From Gracilibacillus orientalis (lineage in GTDB: Bacteria; Bacillota; Bacilli; Bacillales; Amphibacillaceae): a stretch of DNA of 64,000 bases. Positions 21,262-31,738 of the stretch are shown piece by piece. Every line of letters begins with the position of its first letter. Position 1 is the stretch's first letter. Location: the NCBI RefSeq assembly GCF_900114645.1, contig NZ_FOTR01000004.1, positions 1 through 64,000 of the forward strand, in the 5' to 3' direction. The position numbers and the translations under genes are program-made. The notes under the pieces were generated by a model that worked only from the letters and a program-made list of their open reading frames with translations, was not told the DNA's origin and did no database searches.

Positions 21262-22335
21262 ATGATGTCTAATCAATCAAAAATGCGTATTGTCCTTCAA
21301 CTGATTATTCTCTGCTTAGCAGTTCTGTTTCTCTATTTAATGTATATTCTATTTCCTTTTTACAAGCATGTGCTTATCGTCGTTTTACAAGTGCTGGCAC
21401 CTTTTTTAATCGCAGGTTTAATTGCCTATCTATTACATCCAGTTGTCGAAAAAATTCATAGATTCCATATTCCAAGGCCATTGGCTATTATTTTCATATA
21501 TCTCCTTTTTTTCACACTTACTGGATATGGTATTTATATATCCTTTCCGATGTGGATGGAGCAACTCCAGGAAATGCAGCAAAACATACCACAATATGTT
21601 GATGCGTATCGCTCTTTTATCTATGGCTTATATAACCAAACCTCTTTCTTGCCGGAGGGGTTTCATGATAATTTAGATCAACTCTTTCAAAATATAGAAA
21701 CAACACTCGGTGAACAGTTAACCAATTTGTTAAAGAATATTCCTTTGTTATTTGATATTTTTGTCATGATAGCCGTTATACCAATTTTAGCTTTTTACTT
21801 TCTGAAGGATTATCAGCAATTACAGAGAGGCATTTTGAAAATCATCCCGCAAAAATATCAATCTTTCACAAAGAAACTGGCACATGATATGGAGGAAAGC
21901 CTTGGTCAGTATATAAGAGGACAAATATTAGTGTGTTTCCTTGTTGGATTAGTGAGTTATTTTTTGTTAAGATGGATTGGAATGAATTATGCAGTTGTAT
22001 TGGCAACCATTATCGGTTTCACCAATTTTATTCCTTATTTTGGACCGATAATTGGGGCGATTCCTGCGGTTTTGATTGCCTTTACGATGTCCACAAAAAT
22101 GGTATTGTATGTATTCCTAGTCGTTTTAGCAGTGCAATTATTAGAAGGGAATTTACTTTCTCCTTTTATAGTAGGAAAAAGCATCCACATCCATCCTGTT
22201 TATTTAATATTAACTCTATTTATTGCGGCAAAGACTACTGGTGTTGTGGGAATGCTATTGGCAGTGCCTTTTCTGGCAGTCGCCAGGGTAGCAGTACCAT
22301 TGATTATTAGACAGGTGAAAGCAATTGACAGATAG
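21262..22335 (+). CDS. AI-2E/PerM-family membrane transporter (YrrI-like)
   Basis: A 357-residue protein with seven to eight hydrophobic segments. A pair lies near residues 10-60 and one near 75-95, then a soluble loop (about 100-165), then a C-terminal bundle. GFTNFIPYFGPIIGAIPA is the family's conserved motif. Members are described as AI-2 exporters or other transporters, and the substrate of the Bacillus protein is unknown. It lies upstream of alaS as in B. subtilis. Confidence 0.88.
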   Translation: MMSNQSKMRIVLQLIILCLAVLFLYLMYILFPFYKHVLIVVLQVLAPFLIAGLIAYLLHPVVEKIHRFHIPRPLAIIFIYLLFFTLTGYGIYISFPMWMEQLQEMQQNIPQYVDAYRSFIYGLYNQTSFLPEGFHDNLDQLFQNIETTLGEQLTNLLKNIPLLFDIFVMIAVIPILAFYFLKDYQQLQRGILKIIPQKYQSFTKKLAHDMEESLGQYIRGQILVCFLVGLVSYFLLRWIGMNYAVVLATIIGFTNFIPYFGPIIGAIPAVLIAFTMSTKMVLYVFLVVLAVQLLEGNLLSPFIVGKSIHIHPVYLILTLFIAAKTTGVVGMLLAVPFLAVARVAVPLIIRQVKAIDR

Positions 22336-22383
22336 CCAAAAGTTATCTATAATATGCTAGCGAAGTTAAATAAAACAAATCGA

Positions 22384-22617
22384 AGAAAAATCTGAGTACT
22401 GAATTACCGTTTCCAAGAGAGGAATTTCCGTGGCTGAAAGAAATTCTAAATGCTCTGATTCAGGAAGCTAGTTTGAAGTGCAGCTAATTACTGCCGGGTT
22501 CCATCTCCGTTACAGATGTTAAGGTGACAGTCACTTTGACTGTAATTAGGGTGGTACCGCGGATATAACTCTCGTCCCTGCTGAATCAAGCAGAGATGAG
22601 AGTTTTTTTATTTTTAA
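22384..22617 (+). promoter_or_regulatory. T-box riboswitch of alaS
   Basis: The Stem I element (CCGTGGCTGAAAGAAATTCT), the T-box core AGGGTGGTACCGCGG at 22548-22562 and a strong terminator hairpin (ACTCTCGTCCCTGCT/AGCAGAGATGAGAGT, then TTTTTTT) are all clear. A GCT at 22452-22454, shortly after the Stem I loop, is a plausible alanine specifier codon; that placement is an inference. Confidence 0.93.
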
Positions 22618-22646
22618 TACATATAAATTCACGGAGGCGATTTATT

Positions 22647-25283
22647 ATGAAGAATTTAACATCTGCTCAAGTGCGACAAATGTTTTTAGACTTTTTTAAA
22701 GAAAATGGCCATGGTGTGGAACCGAGCGCATCATTAGTACCAAAAGATGATCCGACATTATTGTGGATCAACAGTGGTGTCGCGACATTGAAAAAATATT
22801 TTGATGGTCGTGTAGTACCAGAGAATCCCCGCATTACCAATGCACAAAAATCAATACGTACTAATGACATCACGAATGTTGGGTATACCGCAAGACACCA
22901 TACTTTTTTTGAAATGTTAGGTAACTTCTCGATTGGCGACTATTTCAAGGAAGAAGCAATCGATTTTGCGTGGGGATTTTTAACTGGTGACAAATGGATT
23001 GGCTTTGATCCAGAGAAATTATCGGTTACCGTACACCCGGAAGATGAAGAAGCATATATTCTATGGCGTGATAAAATCGGTTTGCCGGAAGAGCGCATTA
23101 TTCGGCTAGAAGAAAACTTCTGGGATATCGGGGAAGGGCCAAGCGGACCCAATACCGAAATTTTCTATGACCGTGGCGAAGCTTATGGTAATGATCCGAA
23201 TGATCCGGAACTGTATCCTGGCGGTGAAAACGAACGCTATTTGGAGATCTGGAACCTAGTGTTCTCTCAATTCAACCATAATCCTGATGATACGTATACG
23301 CCATTACCGAAGAAAAACATTGATACTGGTATGGGTCTAGAGCGTCTTGTTAGCGTGATCCAGGATACAAGAACCAATTTTGAAACGGATTTATTTTTAC
23401 CTATTATTAAAGAAACAGAAAATTTTGCTAATATCAAATATAATGCAAAAGAAGAAACAGACGTGTCCTTCAAGGTGATTGCCGATCATATCCGTACAGT
23501 GACTTTTGCGGTTAGTGATGGCGCCTTACCATCAAATGAAGGTCGTGGCTATGTATTACGCCGTCTCTTACGTCGTGCTGTACGCTATGCCAAGCATATT
23601 GGTATCGATAAACCATTTATGTATCAGCTTGTTCCTACAGTTGGTACGATCATGGAAGCTTTCTATCCAGAAGTGAAAGGTAAAACAGACTTTATTCAAA
23701 ATGTGATTAAAACGGAAGAAGCACGTTTCCATGAAACATTACAGGAAGGTCTGCAAATTTTAAATACGATTATCGAACAAGAAAAAACAAAAGGAAAGAA
23801 AGTATTCCCGGGTGAGGAAGTATTCCGTCTCTATGACACGTACGGATTTCCAAAAGAATTAACGGAAGAGTATGTTGATGAAGCTGGCTTTACAATTGAT
23901 GAAACAGGTTTTGAAACAGAAATGACCAAGCAACGTGACAGAGCACGTAATGCCCGTCAAAAAGTCGATTCGATGCAAATTCAAGATGGTGTATTAAACG
24001 AAATCAACACAGAAAGTTCGTTTGTAGGGTATGATTATTTACAGGCCGAAACAACTGTCTTGGAAATGGTTGCTGATAAAGAACGTGTAGAAGCTATTAC
24101 AGCTGGGAATGAAGCATATATTATACTTGCTGAAACACCTTTTTATGCGGAAAGCGGTGGGCAGATTGCTGATAAAGGAACAATTTCTTTTGAAGATGGT
24201 CATGCTGAAGTACAAGATGTTCAGAAAGCACCAAATGGACAAAATCTTCACCGTATTCTGATCCAAGAAGGTACGTTATCGAAGGGGCAAGCCATTCAAG
24301 CAAAAGTAGACCAAACGTCACGTCAGTACATTATTAAAAACCATACGGCAACACACCTCTTACATCAAGCATTAAAGGATGTGTTAGGAGAACACGTTAA
24401 CCAGGCTGGTTCATTAGTCGCAAGTGAGCGTTTACGTTTTGACTTCTCCCATTTTGGAGCAGTAACGGAACAGGAAATTACGCAAATAGAACAACAAGTG
24501 AACGAAAAAATTTGGGCTTCCATACAAGTGATCATTAGTAATAAAGGAATACAAGAAGCAAAAGAAATGGGTGCCATGGCCTTATTTGGCGAGAAATATG
24601 GTGACATCGTTCGTGTGGTTAAAATCGGAGACTATAGCATAGAATTGTGTGGAGGTTGCCACGTTCAAAACTCAGCTGAAATAGGTTTATTTAAAATAGT
24701 TTCAGAGTCAGGAGTTGGTGCCGGTACACGAAGAATCGAAGCTGTAACAGCAAAAAGTGCTTATCAATTTGTCAATGGAAAACACCAATTGTTACAAACA
24801 ACAGCTAATCAATTAAAAACAAAAGAAGACCAAGTACCTGAACGTTTAGAACATCTATTTAAAGATATGAAAGAACAGCAGCGTCAAATCGAATCATTAC
24901 GTGCTAAACTTTCCCAGTTAGAGGCATCTTCGATCTTAGATGACGCCCAAGAAGTAAACGGAGTAAAAGTACTTGCGAAAAAAGTAGACGTCTCAGACAT
25001 GAACCAATTACGTCAAATGGTAGACGAAATGAAACAAAAATTAGAATCAGGTATTATTTTGCTTGCAGCAGTCAATAATGACAAGGTACAGTTAGCAGCA
25101 GGAGTTACCAAAGATTTAGTAACTAAAGGATACCATGCTGGTAGTCTGATTAAAGAAACAGCTCAGATTTGTGGCGGTGGCGGTGGTGGCCGTCCAGATA
25201 TGGCACAAGCTGGTGGTAAAGATGCGACTAAATTATCAGAAGCACTTGCCTATGTAGAAAAATATGCGCAAGAGGTACAATAA
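22647..25283 (+). CDS. alaS: alanyl-tRNA synthetase
   Basis: Class II synthetase. The catalytic domain has [19 protein letters not shown]. The editing domain carries [11 protein letters not shown] and the CGGCH zinc/editing motif near 24650. The C-terminal coiled-coil/DHHA1 region ends in [18 protein letters not shown]. The start was moved to the ATG at 22647 after GGAGG, giving 878 residues, the same as B. subtilis; the longest ORF would begin inside the leader terminator. Confidence 0.97.
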   Translation: MKNLTSAQVRQMFLDFFKENGHGVEPSASLVPKDDPTLLWINSGVATLKKYFDGRVVPENPRITNAQKSIRTNDITNVGYTARHHTFFEMLGNFSIGDYFKEEAIDFAWGFLTGDKWIGFDPEKLSVTVHPEDEEAYILWRDKIGLPEERIIRLEENFWDIGEGPSGPNTEIFYDRGEAYGNDPNDPELYPGGENERYLEIWNLVFSQFNHNPDDTYTPLPKKNIDTGMGLERLVSVIQDTRTNFETDLFLPIIKETENFANIKYNAKEETDVSFKVIADHIRTVTFAVSDGALPSNEGRGYVLRRLLRRAVRYAKHIGIDKPFMYQLVPTVGTIMEAFYPEVKGKTDFIQNVIKTEEARFHETLQEGLQILNTIIEQEKTKGKKVFPGEEVFRLYDTYGFPKELTEEYVDEAGFTIDETGFETEMTKQRDRARNARQKVDSMQIQDGVLNEINTESSFVGYDYLQAETTVLEMVADKERVEAITAGNEAYIILAETPFYAESGGQIADKGTISFEDGHAEVQDVQKAPNGQNLHRILIQEGTLSKGQAIQAKVDQTSRQYIIKNHTATHLLHQALKDVLGEHVNQAGSLVASERLRFDFSHFGAVTEQEITQIEQQVNEKIWASIQVIISNKGIQEAKEMGAMALFGEKYGDIVRVVKIGDYSIELCGGCHVQNSAEIGLFKIVSESGVGAGTRRIEAVTAKSAYQFVNGKHQLLQTTANQLKTKEDQVPERLEHLFKDMKEQQRQIESLRAKLSQLEASSILDDAQEVNGVKVLAKKVDVSDMNQLRQMVDEMKQKLESGIILLAAVNNDKVQLAAGVTKDLVTKGYHAGSLIKETAQICGGGGGGRPDMAQAGGKDATKLSEALAYVEKYAQEVQ

Positions 25284-25285
25284 TT

Positions 25286-25315
25286 TTGGTAATTTTTATT
25301 AATAGAAGGTATAAT
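25286..25315 (+). promoter_or_regulatory. candidate promoter for ireB-ruvX-yrzB
   Basis: TTGGTA, 18-base spacer, perfect TATAAT just downstream of alaS. Confidence 0.5.
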
Positions 25316-25357
25316 AGATAGATACAAATCGTTGTAATATTATTTGGGGGTGCTTCC

Positions 25358-25624
25358 ATGGATGGAATGGACAAGACAATGAAATTTGATTTTTCTGAAG
25401 AGCCCATTGAGCAAAATGTGGAAGAAGTATTGTTGTTGGTGCATAATGCGCTCGAAGAAAAAGGTTATCATCCGATCAATCAAATTGTTGGATACTTATT
25501 ATCAGGTGACCCGGCTTATATTCCACGACATAAGGATGCACGAAATTTAATCAGGAGAATTGAGCGTGATGAAATTATTGAAGAGTTAGTAAAGTATTAC
25601 ATTAGCGCCAATCATAAGAAATGA
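25358..25624 (+). CDS. ireB: IreB-family regulatory phosphoprotein (YrzL)
   Basis: An 88-residue UPF0297 protein with the conserved [22 protein letters not shown] segment. In Enterococcus IreB is phosphorylated by the Ser/Thr kinase IreK and lowers cephalosporin resistance; the Bacillus role is less clear. The likely phosphosite (Thr near residue 7) is present. It overlaps ruvX by 4 bases (ATGA), the standard yrzL-yrrK-yrzB arrangement. Confidence 0.93.
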   Translation: MDGMDKTMKFDFSEEPIEQNVEEVLLLVHNALEEKGYHPINQIVGYLLSGDPAYIPRHKDARNLIRRIERDEIIEELVKYYISANHKK

Positions 25625-26040
25625 CAAAAGTATTAGGATTGGATGTAGGATCAAAGACAATAGGTGTTGCGGTCAGTGATGCATTAGGATGGACTGCGCA
25701 AGGCTTAACAACTATTCATTGGCAGGAACCAGATTATAAATCATTGGAAGATACGTTTAAACAATTGATTGATGAACATACTATAGAAAAAGTCGTTGTT
25801 GGCTTACCTAAAAATATGAATGGCTCAATCGGCTTTAGAGGTGAAGCTTCTCAAGATTTTGCGAAGTTTATAGAAGATACTTTTTCGAAAGAGGTTATTC
25901 TTTGGGATGAACGACTCACTACGATGGCTGCTGAGAAAGTGTTATTAGAAGCGGATATGAGTCGGTCTAAGCGAAAGAAAGTGATCGACAAGATGGCTGC
26001 CGTCATGATTTTGCAAGGTTATTTGGATAGTCAACAATGA
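25621..26040 (+). CDS. ruvX: RuvX/YqgF-family nuclease (YrrK)
   Basis: A 139-residue RNase H-fold protein. [15 protein letters not shown] carries the first catalytic Asp, [11 protein letters not shown] and WDERLTT follow, and a late Asp (DKMAA) completes the set. Members act as putative Holliday-junction resolvases or in 16S rRNA 5'-end maturation. The start overlaps the ireB stop, so translation is coupled. Confidence 0.93.
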   Translation: MTKVLGLDVGSKTIGVAVSDALGWTAQGLTTIHWQEPDYKSLEDTFKQLIDEHTIEKVVVGLPKNMNGSIGFRGEASQDFAKFIEDTFSKEVILWDERLTTMAAEKVLLEADMSRSKRKKVIDKMAAVMILQGYLDSQQ

Positions 26041-26053
26041 AGGAGGATTACAA

Positions 26054-26338
26054 ATGGCACTAGAAGAAAAAGAACGCATTATTATTCCCGATGAAAATGG
26101 AGAAGAACATTTATTTGAAGTCCTGTTCACATTTGATGTCGATCAAACACAAGAATCTTATGTAGCAGTGGTACCAGCGGAACAGAAAGAAGACGAAGAA
26201 GTCGAAGTGTTCGCTTTCCGTTATGAAGAAAAAGAAAACGACGACGATCTAGCTTTATACCACATCGAATCAGATGATGAATGGGACATGGTCGAAGAAG
26301 TACTAAACACGGTAGCAGACAACGACCTAACAGAATAA
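26054..26338 (+). CDS. DUF1292 protein (YrzB, UPF0473)
   Basis: A very acidic 94-residue protein of beta-rich character (ERIIIPDENGEEHLFEVLFTF ... FRYEE). It is a conserved companion of yrzL-yrrK in Firmicutes. No catalytic residues stand out and function is unknown. SD AAGGAGG; last gene before a terminator. Confidence 0.9.
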   Translation: MALEEKERIIIPDENGEEHLFEVLFTFDVDQTQESYVAVVPAEQKEDEEVEVFAFRYEEKENDDDLALYHIESDDEWDMVEEVLNTVADNDLTE

Positions 26339-26346
26339 AAAAGAAC

Positions 26347-26377
26347 AAAACTGACTGGGGGAACCTCAGTCAGTTTT
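26347..26377 (+). terminator. terminator after yrzB
   Basis: AAAACTGACT pairs with AGTCAGTTTT around an 11-base loop. Confidence 0.75.
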
Positions 26378-26508
26378 CCATTACGCAGCAAAACATAATC
26401 ATAATAGTTGATCTGATTTTTTTGCGAAATTGGTAACACATCTTTCCCTTATGTTTCCCTTTTTCAAGATTTGTAGTATAATATATCGGGTGAAAGGGGG
26501 AAACCTTA

Positions 26509-27657
26509 ATGAGTAATGAAAAAGAAGAGAAAAACAAAACTTCAAAAAAGAAACTTACATATAAAGAAATTTCTCAAGAACGTGCAAAAGAAGCTAGTTT
26601 TGCACGGAAAATTATCGTAATTGTACTTATTGTTCTAACAGCAATTATCATATTAGGCGGTTTTAATGCCTATCAATATGTACAAAAAGGTTTATCACCA
26701 GTTGACCCGGACAGTGAAGAAACAGTAGAACTCACAATACCATTAGGATCTTCTAGCTCAGACATTGCTAGTATACTGGAAGATGAAGGCATTATTGCAA
26801 ATAGTTTGGTATATCGTTTTTACGTTAAATTCAATAATGCTTCCGATTTTCAAGCAGGGGAATACACTTTATCACCGTCCATGACATTAGCAGATATAAC
26901 TGCAGAGTTGGAAACAGGTGCGCTTCGACAGCAAGCTCAATTACGTGTTACGGTACCCGAAGGTAAAAGTATCGAAGAAATTGCATCGATCTATCAAGAA
27001 CATGCAGGCATCGACAGTGAAGAATTTTTAGAAAAAATGTCAGATCAATCGTATGTAGAAGAATTGATTGACCAATATCCAAACATCTTATCAGAGGAGA
27101 TCTTAGCGGAAGATATTATTTATCCGTTAGAAGGGTATTTATTCCCGGCAACATACGAATTTTATACGGATGAGCCGACTCTAGATGAAATAATTACACA
27201 AATGTTAAATAAAACTAACGATGTCGCTGCCGCATATTATGACCAAATAGAAGCATTGGATTTCTCGGTCCATGAAGTGATTACTCTTGCTTCATTAGTA
27301 GAGGAAGAGGCGCCATCGGAAGAAGACAGAAGAGAAATTGCAAGAGTGTTTTATAATCGTTTGGACGAGGGAATGAAGTTACAAACAGACCCAACTGTCA
27401 TTTATGCTCATGGTGAACATATATCAAGTTTAACGTATGATCATTATGAAATAGATTCACCATATAATACGTATCAAGTACAAGGATTACCAGTTGGTCC
27501 GATTGCAAACTTTGGGGAAAGTTCTTTAGCTTCAATACTTGAACCAGATGAAAATAACTACTTATATTTCTTAGCTGATTCAGATGGGAATGTACATTAT
27601 TCAACTACATATGAAGAACATCAAAACCTAGAAGATCAATATATTCATAACGAGTAG
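26509..27657 (+). CDS. mltG: endolytic murein transglycosylase MltG (YrrL)
   Basis: A membrane-anchored enzyme that cleaves nascent glycan strands and so sets strand length. It has a charged cytoplasmic N-terminus (1-32), one membrane helix (about 34-54), a LysM-like region (about 75-135) and the YceG catalytic domain. The catalytic Glu is E265 in LASLVEEEA. YNRLDEGMKLQTDPTVIYA and YNTYQVQGLPVGPI are classic motifs. Length 382. trmR and udk follow in the same direction. Confidence 0.94.
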   Translation: MSNEKEEKNKTSKKKLTYKEISQERAKEASFARKIIVIVLIVLTAIIILGGFNAYQYVQKGLSPVDPDSEETVELTIPLGSSSSDIASILEDEGIIANSLVYRFYVKFNNASDFQAGEYTLSPSMTLADITAELETGALRQQAQLRVTVPEGKSIEEIASIYQEHAGIDSEEFLEKMSDQSYVEELIDQYPNILSEEILAEDIIYPLEGYLFPATYEFYTDEPTLDEIITQMLNKTNDVAAAYYDQIEALDFSVHEVITLASLVEEEAPSEEDRREIARVFYNRLDEGMKLQTDPTVIYAHGEHISSLTYDHYEIDSPYNTYQVQGLPVGPIANFGESSLASILEPDENNYLYFLADSDGNVHYSTTYEEHQNLEDQYIHNE

Positions 27658-27714
27658 TGAAAGCAGGGAGTAGCTGACCCTGCTTTTGCCCTGTTTTAGA
27701 AGGGAATGACAAAA

Positions 27715-28353
27715 ATGAACCAGACAGATATTATCAAATATCTGGATACGATAACTCCAAAACAAGCTGATTGGATTCAACAATTAGAGGAAGAAGCGGA
27801 ACAAAATCATGTTCCTATAATGGATAAACAAGGTATTGCTTTATTACAACAATTAATTCGTCTCTATCAGCCAACCAAAATACTTGAAATTGGTACTGCA
27901 ATCGGGTATTCTGCTTTAAGAATGTTAGAAGCAAAACCTAATGTTCAAGTAGTCTCGATTGAAAGAAACCAGGAGATGTATGATCGGGCGATGAAAAATA
28001 TTCAGGATCAGAACCAAGAGGAACATATTGATGTCATTTTTGGGGATGCTTTAGAGGTAGATGAAAAGATTACAGAAAAAGGACCATATCAAATGATTTT
28101 TATTGATGCGGCAAAAGGGCAATATCGTCACTTTTTCGAAAGATATGGGCAAACACTAACTGAAAAAGGCATGATTGTGACAGACAATGTCCTTTTTAGA
28201 GGATTGGTCGTAAATCCGGAAGACGCGCCCAAAAGGTTACGAAAACTTGCGAATAAAATTGATCAGTATAATCAATGGTTATTGCAACATTCGTCCTATC
28301 ATACCACTATCTTACCTGTTGGTGATGGTGTGGCAGTCAGTGTGAAAAAGTAA
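27715..28353 (+). CDS. trmR: tRNA 5-hydroxyuridine methyltransferase TrmR (YrrM)
   Basis: Class I SAM-dependent O-methyltransferase (COMT-like). The motif I segment is [14 protein letters not shown], a metal-binding [11 protein letters not shown] segment follows, and TDNVLFRG sits near the active site. In B. subtilis YrrM/TrmR methylates 5-hydroxyuridine to 5-methoxyuridine at position 34 of tRNAs. The ATG at 27715 gives proper spacing to AGAAGGG; the ATG at 27706 is one base from it. The hydroxylation genes trhP1/trhP2 that normally follow are absent. Confidence 0.88.
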   Translation: MNQTDIIKYLDTITPKQADWIQQLEEEAEQNHVPIMDKQGIALLQQLIRLYQPTKILEIGTAIGYSALRMLEAKPNVQVVSIERNQEMYDRAMKNIQDQNQEEHIDVIFGDALEVDEKITEKGPYQMIFIDAAKGQYRHFFERYGQTLTEKGMIVTDNVLFRGLVVNPEDAPKRLRKLANKIDQYNQWLLQHSSYHTTILPVGDGVAVSVKK

Positions 28354-28370
28354 AAGTAGAGGTGCACAAC

Positions 28371-29000
28371 ATGAGTAAGAAAAAACCAGTAATAATCGGA
28401 GTTGCAGGTGGATCGGGGTCAGGTAAAACATCCGTAACAAAAGCTATTCAAAATCGTTTTGCAGATCAATCTGTCCTTGTTATTGAGCAAGATTTTTATT
28501 ACAGAGATCAGTCAGATATTCCGATGGAAGAGAGACTGCAAACAAACTATGACCATCCATTAGCTTTTGATAATGATCTGCTAATGGAACATATTAAAGA
28601 GTTAGCCAAACAACAACCAGTGGAAAAACCGGTATACGATTATACAATGCATACCAGATCCACTGATGTTATTCCAATTGAACCAAAAGATGTTATTATT
28701 ATTGAAGGTATTTTAATCTTGGATGATCCAAGACTAATCGAGTTAATGGATATTAAAGTTTTTGTTGATACAGATGCCGATTTACGTATTATTCGTCGCT
28801 TGTTACGGGATATTAATGAACGGGGTCGTTCCATTGATTCTGTCATCAACCAATACATCCAAACAGTACGACCTGCTCATTTGCAATTTATTGAGCCCAC
28901 TAAAAGATATGCAGATGTCATTATTCCTGAAGGTGGGCAAAACGTTGTTGCCATTGATTTATTAGCTACAAAAATTGAGAAAATATTAGAACTTGATTGA
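28371..29000 (+). CDS. udk: uridine kinase
   Basis: Phosphorylates uridine and cytidine with ATP or GTP for pyrimidine salvage. P-loop GGSGSGKTS is at about 12-20, and a uridine-binding DYTMHTRS segment and [13 protein letters not shown] lid are visible. A GTG at 28362 is in frame, but the ATG at 28371 follows AGAGGTG and gives 209 residues. It is separated from trmR by only 17 bases. Confidence 0.95.
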   Translation: MSKKKPVIIGVAGGSGSGKTSVTKAIQNRFADQSVLVIEQDFYYRDQSDIPMEERLQTNYDHPLAFDNDLLMEHIKELAKQQPVEKPVYDYTMHTRSTDVIPIEPKDVIIIEGILILDDPRLIELMDIKVFVDTDADLRIIRRLLRDINERGRSIDSVINQYIQTVRPAHLQFIEPTKRYADVIIPEGGQNVVAIDLLATKIEKILELD

Positions 29001-29223
29001 TGCAGTATGTACGGTTATTTAATCCCTCCGTGCACCTGCTAAAATACTGCAAATAAAACTATTGAAAAAAATGAAAAAATTTGAGATAGTAGTGATTAGT
29101 AAATAAAAGCATTTACATAATGATAAATGCTATGAAAAAGTGTTATTTTGAATCAGGTATCATACAATGTAAATGATATTTGCTTAGCTGGTTCATAGCA
29201 GTAGATTGAAGGAGTGTAGGATT

Positions 29224-29700
29224 ATGCCAGAAGGAAAATCGTTTTACATGACAGAAGATGGTTTGAAAAAATTAGAAGAAGAATTGGAATATTTAAAGAC
29301 AGGTAGAAGACAAGAAGTTGTCGAACGTATTAAGATTGCCAGAGATTTCGGTGATTTATCCGAGAACTCAGAGTATGATGCGGCAAAGGATGAACAAGCA
29401 TTTGTTGAAGCACGAATTGTACAAGTAGAAAATATGATACGAAATGCGGTCATTATTAAAGACGAAGACGTAAGTCCTGATGTTGTATCATTAGGAAGAA
29501 CCGTTACATTTCAAGAGTTACCTGACGGTGAAGAAGAAAGCTATACCATTGTAGGTAGTGCAGAAGCAGATCCTTTTGAAGGGAAAATTTCCAATGATTC
29601 TCCTATTGCGAAAAGCTTATTAGGTCGTTCTATTGGAGAAGCAGTAGTTGTACCAACTCCAGCTGGTGATATGAACGTAAAAATAATTAGTGTGCAGTAA
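29224..29700 (+). CDS. greA: transcription elongation factor GreA
   Basis: Rescues backtracked RNA polymerase by stimulating transcript cleavage. The N-terminal coiled coil includes the conserved [18 protein letters not shown] tip with its acidic residues. The C-terminal FKBP-like domain ends in [21 protein letters not shown]. The TTG at 29206 lies upstream of the AAGGAG SD; ATG 29224 gives the usual 158 residues. Confidence 0.96.
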   Translation: MPEGKSFYMTEDGLKKLEEELEYLKTGRRQEVVERIKIARDFGDLSENSEYDAAKDEQAFVEARIVQVENMIRNAVIIKDEDVSPDVVSLGRTVTFQELPDGEEESYTIVGSAEADPFEGKISNDSPIAKSLLGRSIGEAVVVPTPAGDMNVKIISVQ

Positions 29701-29710
29701 GTATAGTAAT

Positions 29711-29747
29711 AAAAATGGATGTCTTTTTAAAGAGACATCCATTTTTT
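29711..29747 (+). terminator. intrinsic terminator after greA
   Basis: AAAATGGATGTCT/AGACATCCATTTT stem with an 8-base loop and T-run. Confidence 0.88.
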
Positions 29748-29846
29748 CATTAATCAGGAATACTTACGAATTTTAGTTAGTTTACCGCATCATGGCTTTA
29801 TCAAGCTGCTAATTGCTCGCAAAACCCATACTAATGGAAATCTTAT

Positions 29847-30074
29847 TTATAATTTAGAAGAAATTAATAATGGTTTAAGTTCTTTTTCAATGAAATATTC
29901 TTTATTCTTTGCGAGTATAAATTTAAAGACAAGCTCTTCAGTAACAGAACAAAATTGTAGCGTTGTGTCATCGAGAAAATGAATAAATAAGACCTGATTT
30001 TCTTTATCATAGCTAATCGATTCAAAAGTGGTTATTTGCCATAAACTGCGATCAAACGTAGTTGTTCTCAACAT
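29847..30074 (-). CDS. KTSC-domain-like small protein
   Basis: A 75-residue reading frame on the opposite strand to its neighbours. The pattern ISYDKENQVLFIHFLDDTTLQFCSV followed by an A-x-S/N-K-x-YF segment fits the short KTSC fold found alone or fused to lysyl-tRNA synthetase-like proteins. Biochemical function is unknown. An SD (AAGGAGCG) precedes the start. It is an isolated monocistron between greA and the yrrS-like gene. Confidence 0.65.
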   Translation of the reverse strand: MLRTTTFDRSLWQITTFESISYDKENQVLFIHFLDDTTLQFCSVTEELVFKFILAKNKEYFIEKELKPLLISSKL

Positions 30075-30242
30075 AGCACACGCTCCTTACATTTTCTTTC
30101 AATTATTATATTCCATATCTATGGACAAACTCCTGCAAGTATGACAAAAAAAGAAAAAAATCGATCGAATTTCCTAAAAATAGGGCTTGTCGTGGTGAAA
30201 GAAATTATTTTTTAGTATAATGACGATTAGGAGGGTGGAATA

Positions 30243-31004
30243 ATGGCGGATGAATTTGGAAGAATTACGAGAAAAGACAGATTTGAGAAGAAAAGAACAA
30301 ACACTAAAGCTATTACATGGTTAAGTATCGTAGGTGGAATCTTAGTCGTTCTCATCATTGCACTTATTGTTTTTGGTGGAAATGATCAAAACACACCGGT
30401 AGCGACTGATGGCCAAGAAAAAAATAATGATACAGAAGAGAACGAGGATGAGAACACAGATGGAAATGGATTAAATGAAAATCCGGAGAAACAGTCCGAA
30501 GATTCTAGTGAAACGACATCAGAAGATGAGTCGGATCAGGAAGAACCACAAGTGGACGAAGAAACTGAGGAAGATGAGAACGAGCAAAACGATGAAGATA
30601 TGCAGCTTAACGAGGTAGAGTCAGAGGATGAAAATGTAATTAATGCATATGAAGGTAATTGGGAGCCAATTGGTACTCAACAAGAGGGGACTCACACCAC
30701 AACATTTGAAGAAGAATCGATTGACTGGCAGGAAATGATGAAAGCAGTAGAAGTAGCTACAGAGGTTCCGGTAGAGGAGCAGGTTACCTGGTGGTTTGGC
30801 CGAGCTGGAGATCAGAGAGCGGAAGCAACTGTTTCACCTAAATCTAATCAGAATGAAACTTACCGAGTGACAATGAAATGGGTGGAAGAACAAGGATGGC
30901 AGCCACTCTTAGTGGAGGAATTAATCGAAAATAAATACAATGACAACTCGAGTGACAATGAAGAAAATGATGAAGAGGCAGCAAGTTCAGAACAGGAGGA
31001 ATAA
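30243..31004 (+). CDS. YrrS/DUF1510-family membrane protein
   Basis: A 253-residue protein with a short cytoplasmic N-terminus rich in Arg and Lys and one membrane helix (about 23-46). A long acidic, disordered extracellular stretch (about 50-135) follows. The C-terminal DUF1510 domain ([18 protein letters not shown] ... [18 protein letters not shown]) ends the protein. In B. subtilis yrrS lies beside the penicillin-binding protein gene pbpI, which is absent here. Its role may concern the cell wall but is unproven. mtnN starts two bases after its stop. Confidence 0.85.
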   Translation: MADEFGRITRKDRFEKKRTNTKAITWLSIVGGILVVLIIALIVFGGNDQNTPVATDGQEKNNDTEENEDENTDGNGLNENPEKQSEDSSETTSEDESDQEEPQVDEETEEDENEQNDEDMQLNEVESEDENVINAYEGNWEPIGTQQEGTHTTTFEEESIDWQEMMKAVEVATEVPVEEQVTWWFGRAGDQRAEATVSPKSNQNETYRVTMKWVEEQGWQPLLVEELIENKYNDNSSDNEENDEEAASSEQEE

Positions 31005-31006
31005 TC

Positions 31007-31702
31007 ATGATCGGTATTATCGGAGCAATGGACGAAGAAGTAGAGCTACTTAAAGAGAAAATGGACATAACAGAAACAGAAAGAATCGCTAATAGTGATC
31101 TCTTTGTAGGTAAATTAGAAGGCAAAGAGGTAGTATTATTAAAATCCGGTATTGGAAAAGTTAATGCTGCTATCGCCACAACTATTCTATTGGAAAGATA
31201 TCAACCTGGTTTTGTGATTAACACTGGTTCAGCTGGTGGTTTTCACAATGATTTAGAAGTAGGGGATATTGTAATATCAACAGAAGTAGTACACAATGAT
31301 GTAGATGTAACAGCATTTGACTATGATTATGGTCAAGTCCCAGGGTTACCTCCAACATTTCAAGCTGATCCGATTCTAATCGAAAAGGCCATGCTAGCAG
31401 CAAAACAATTAGATGGTATTGAAGCTATGAAAGGTCTGATCAGTACAGGAGACTCTTTTATGCAAGAGGAAGCAAAAGTTCAATTTATTCGAGAAAAATT
31501 TCCTGAGATGATTGCTGCCGAAATGGAAGCAGCAGCTATTGCACAGGTATGCTATCAGTACTCCAGACCATTTGTCATTATACGTGCATTATCAGATATT
31601 GCTGGAAAAGATTCCTCCGTATCATTTGATGCCTTTTTGCAAAAAGCAGCAGCTAATGCTGCAAATTTAATTATGGATGTTGTAAGAAATACGAATAAAT
31701 AA
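31007..31702 (+). CDS. mtnN: 5'-methylthioadenosine/S-adenosylhomocysteine nucleosidase
   Basis: Cleaves MTA and SAH to adenine plus the thioribose, feeding methionine salvage and relieving SAH inhibition. The N-terminal [12 protein letters not shown] carries a catalytic Glu. The ligand segment [12 protein letters not shown] and RALSDIAG with the catalytic Asp follow. Length 231, SD AGGAGG inside yrrS. It ends at a bidirectional terminator shared with sigK. Confidence 0.95.
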   Translation: MIGIIGAMDEEVELLKEKMDITETERIANSDLFVGKLEGKEVVLLKSGIGKVNAAIATTILLERYQPGFVINTGSAGGFHNDLEVGDIVISTEVVHNDVDVTAFDYDYGQVPGLPPTFQADPILIEKAMLAAKQLDGIEAMKGLISTGDSFMQEEAKVQFIREKFPEMIAAEMEAAAIAQVCYQYSRPFVIIRALSDIAGKDSSVSFDAFLQKAAANAANLIMDVVRNTNK

Positions 31703-31704
31703 GC

Positions 31705-31738
31705 TAAATAGCTGTCGAGGTTCGACAGCTATTTTAGT
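31705..31738. terminator. bidirectional terminator between mtnN and sigK
   Basis: TAAATAGCTGTCGA/TCGACAGCTATTTTA hairpin; it overlaps the last codons of sigK. Confidence 0.85.

Noticed and set aside
31004-31007. Possible fusion or overlap of the yrrS-like gene and mtnN
   Set aside because: A stop and a separate SD/ATG are clear; the genes are merely adjacent.
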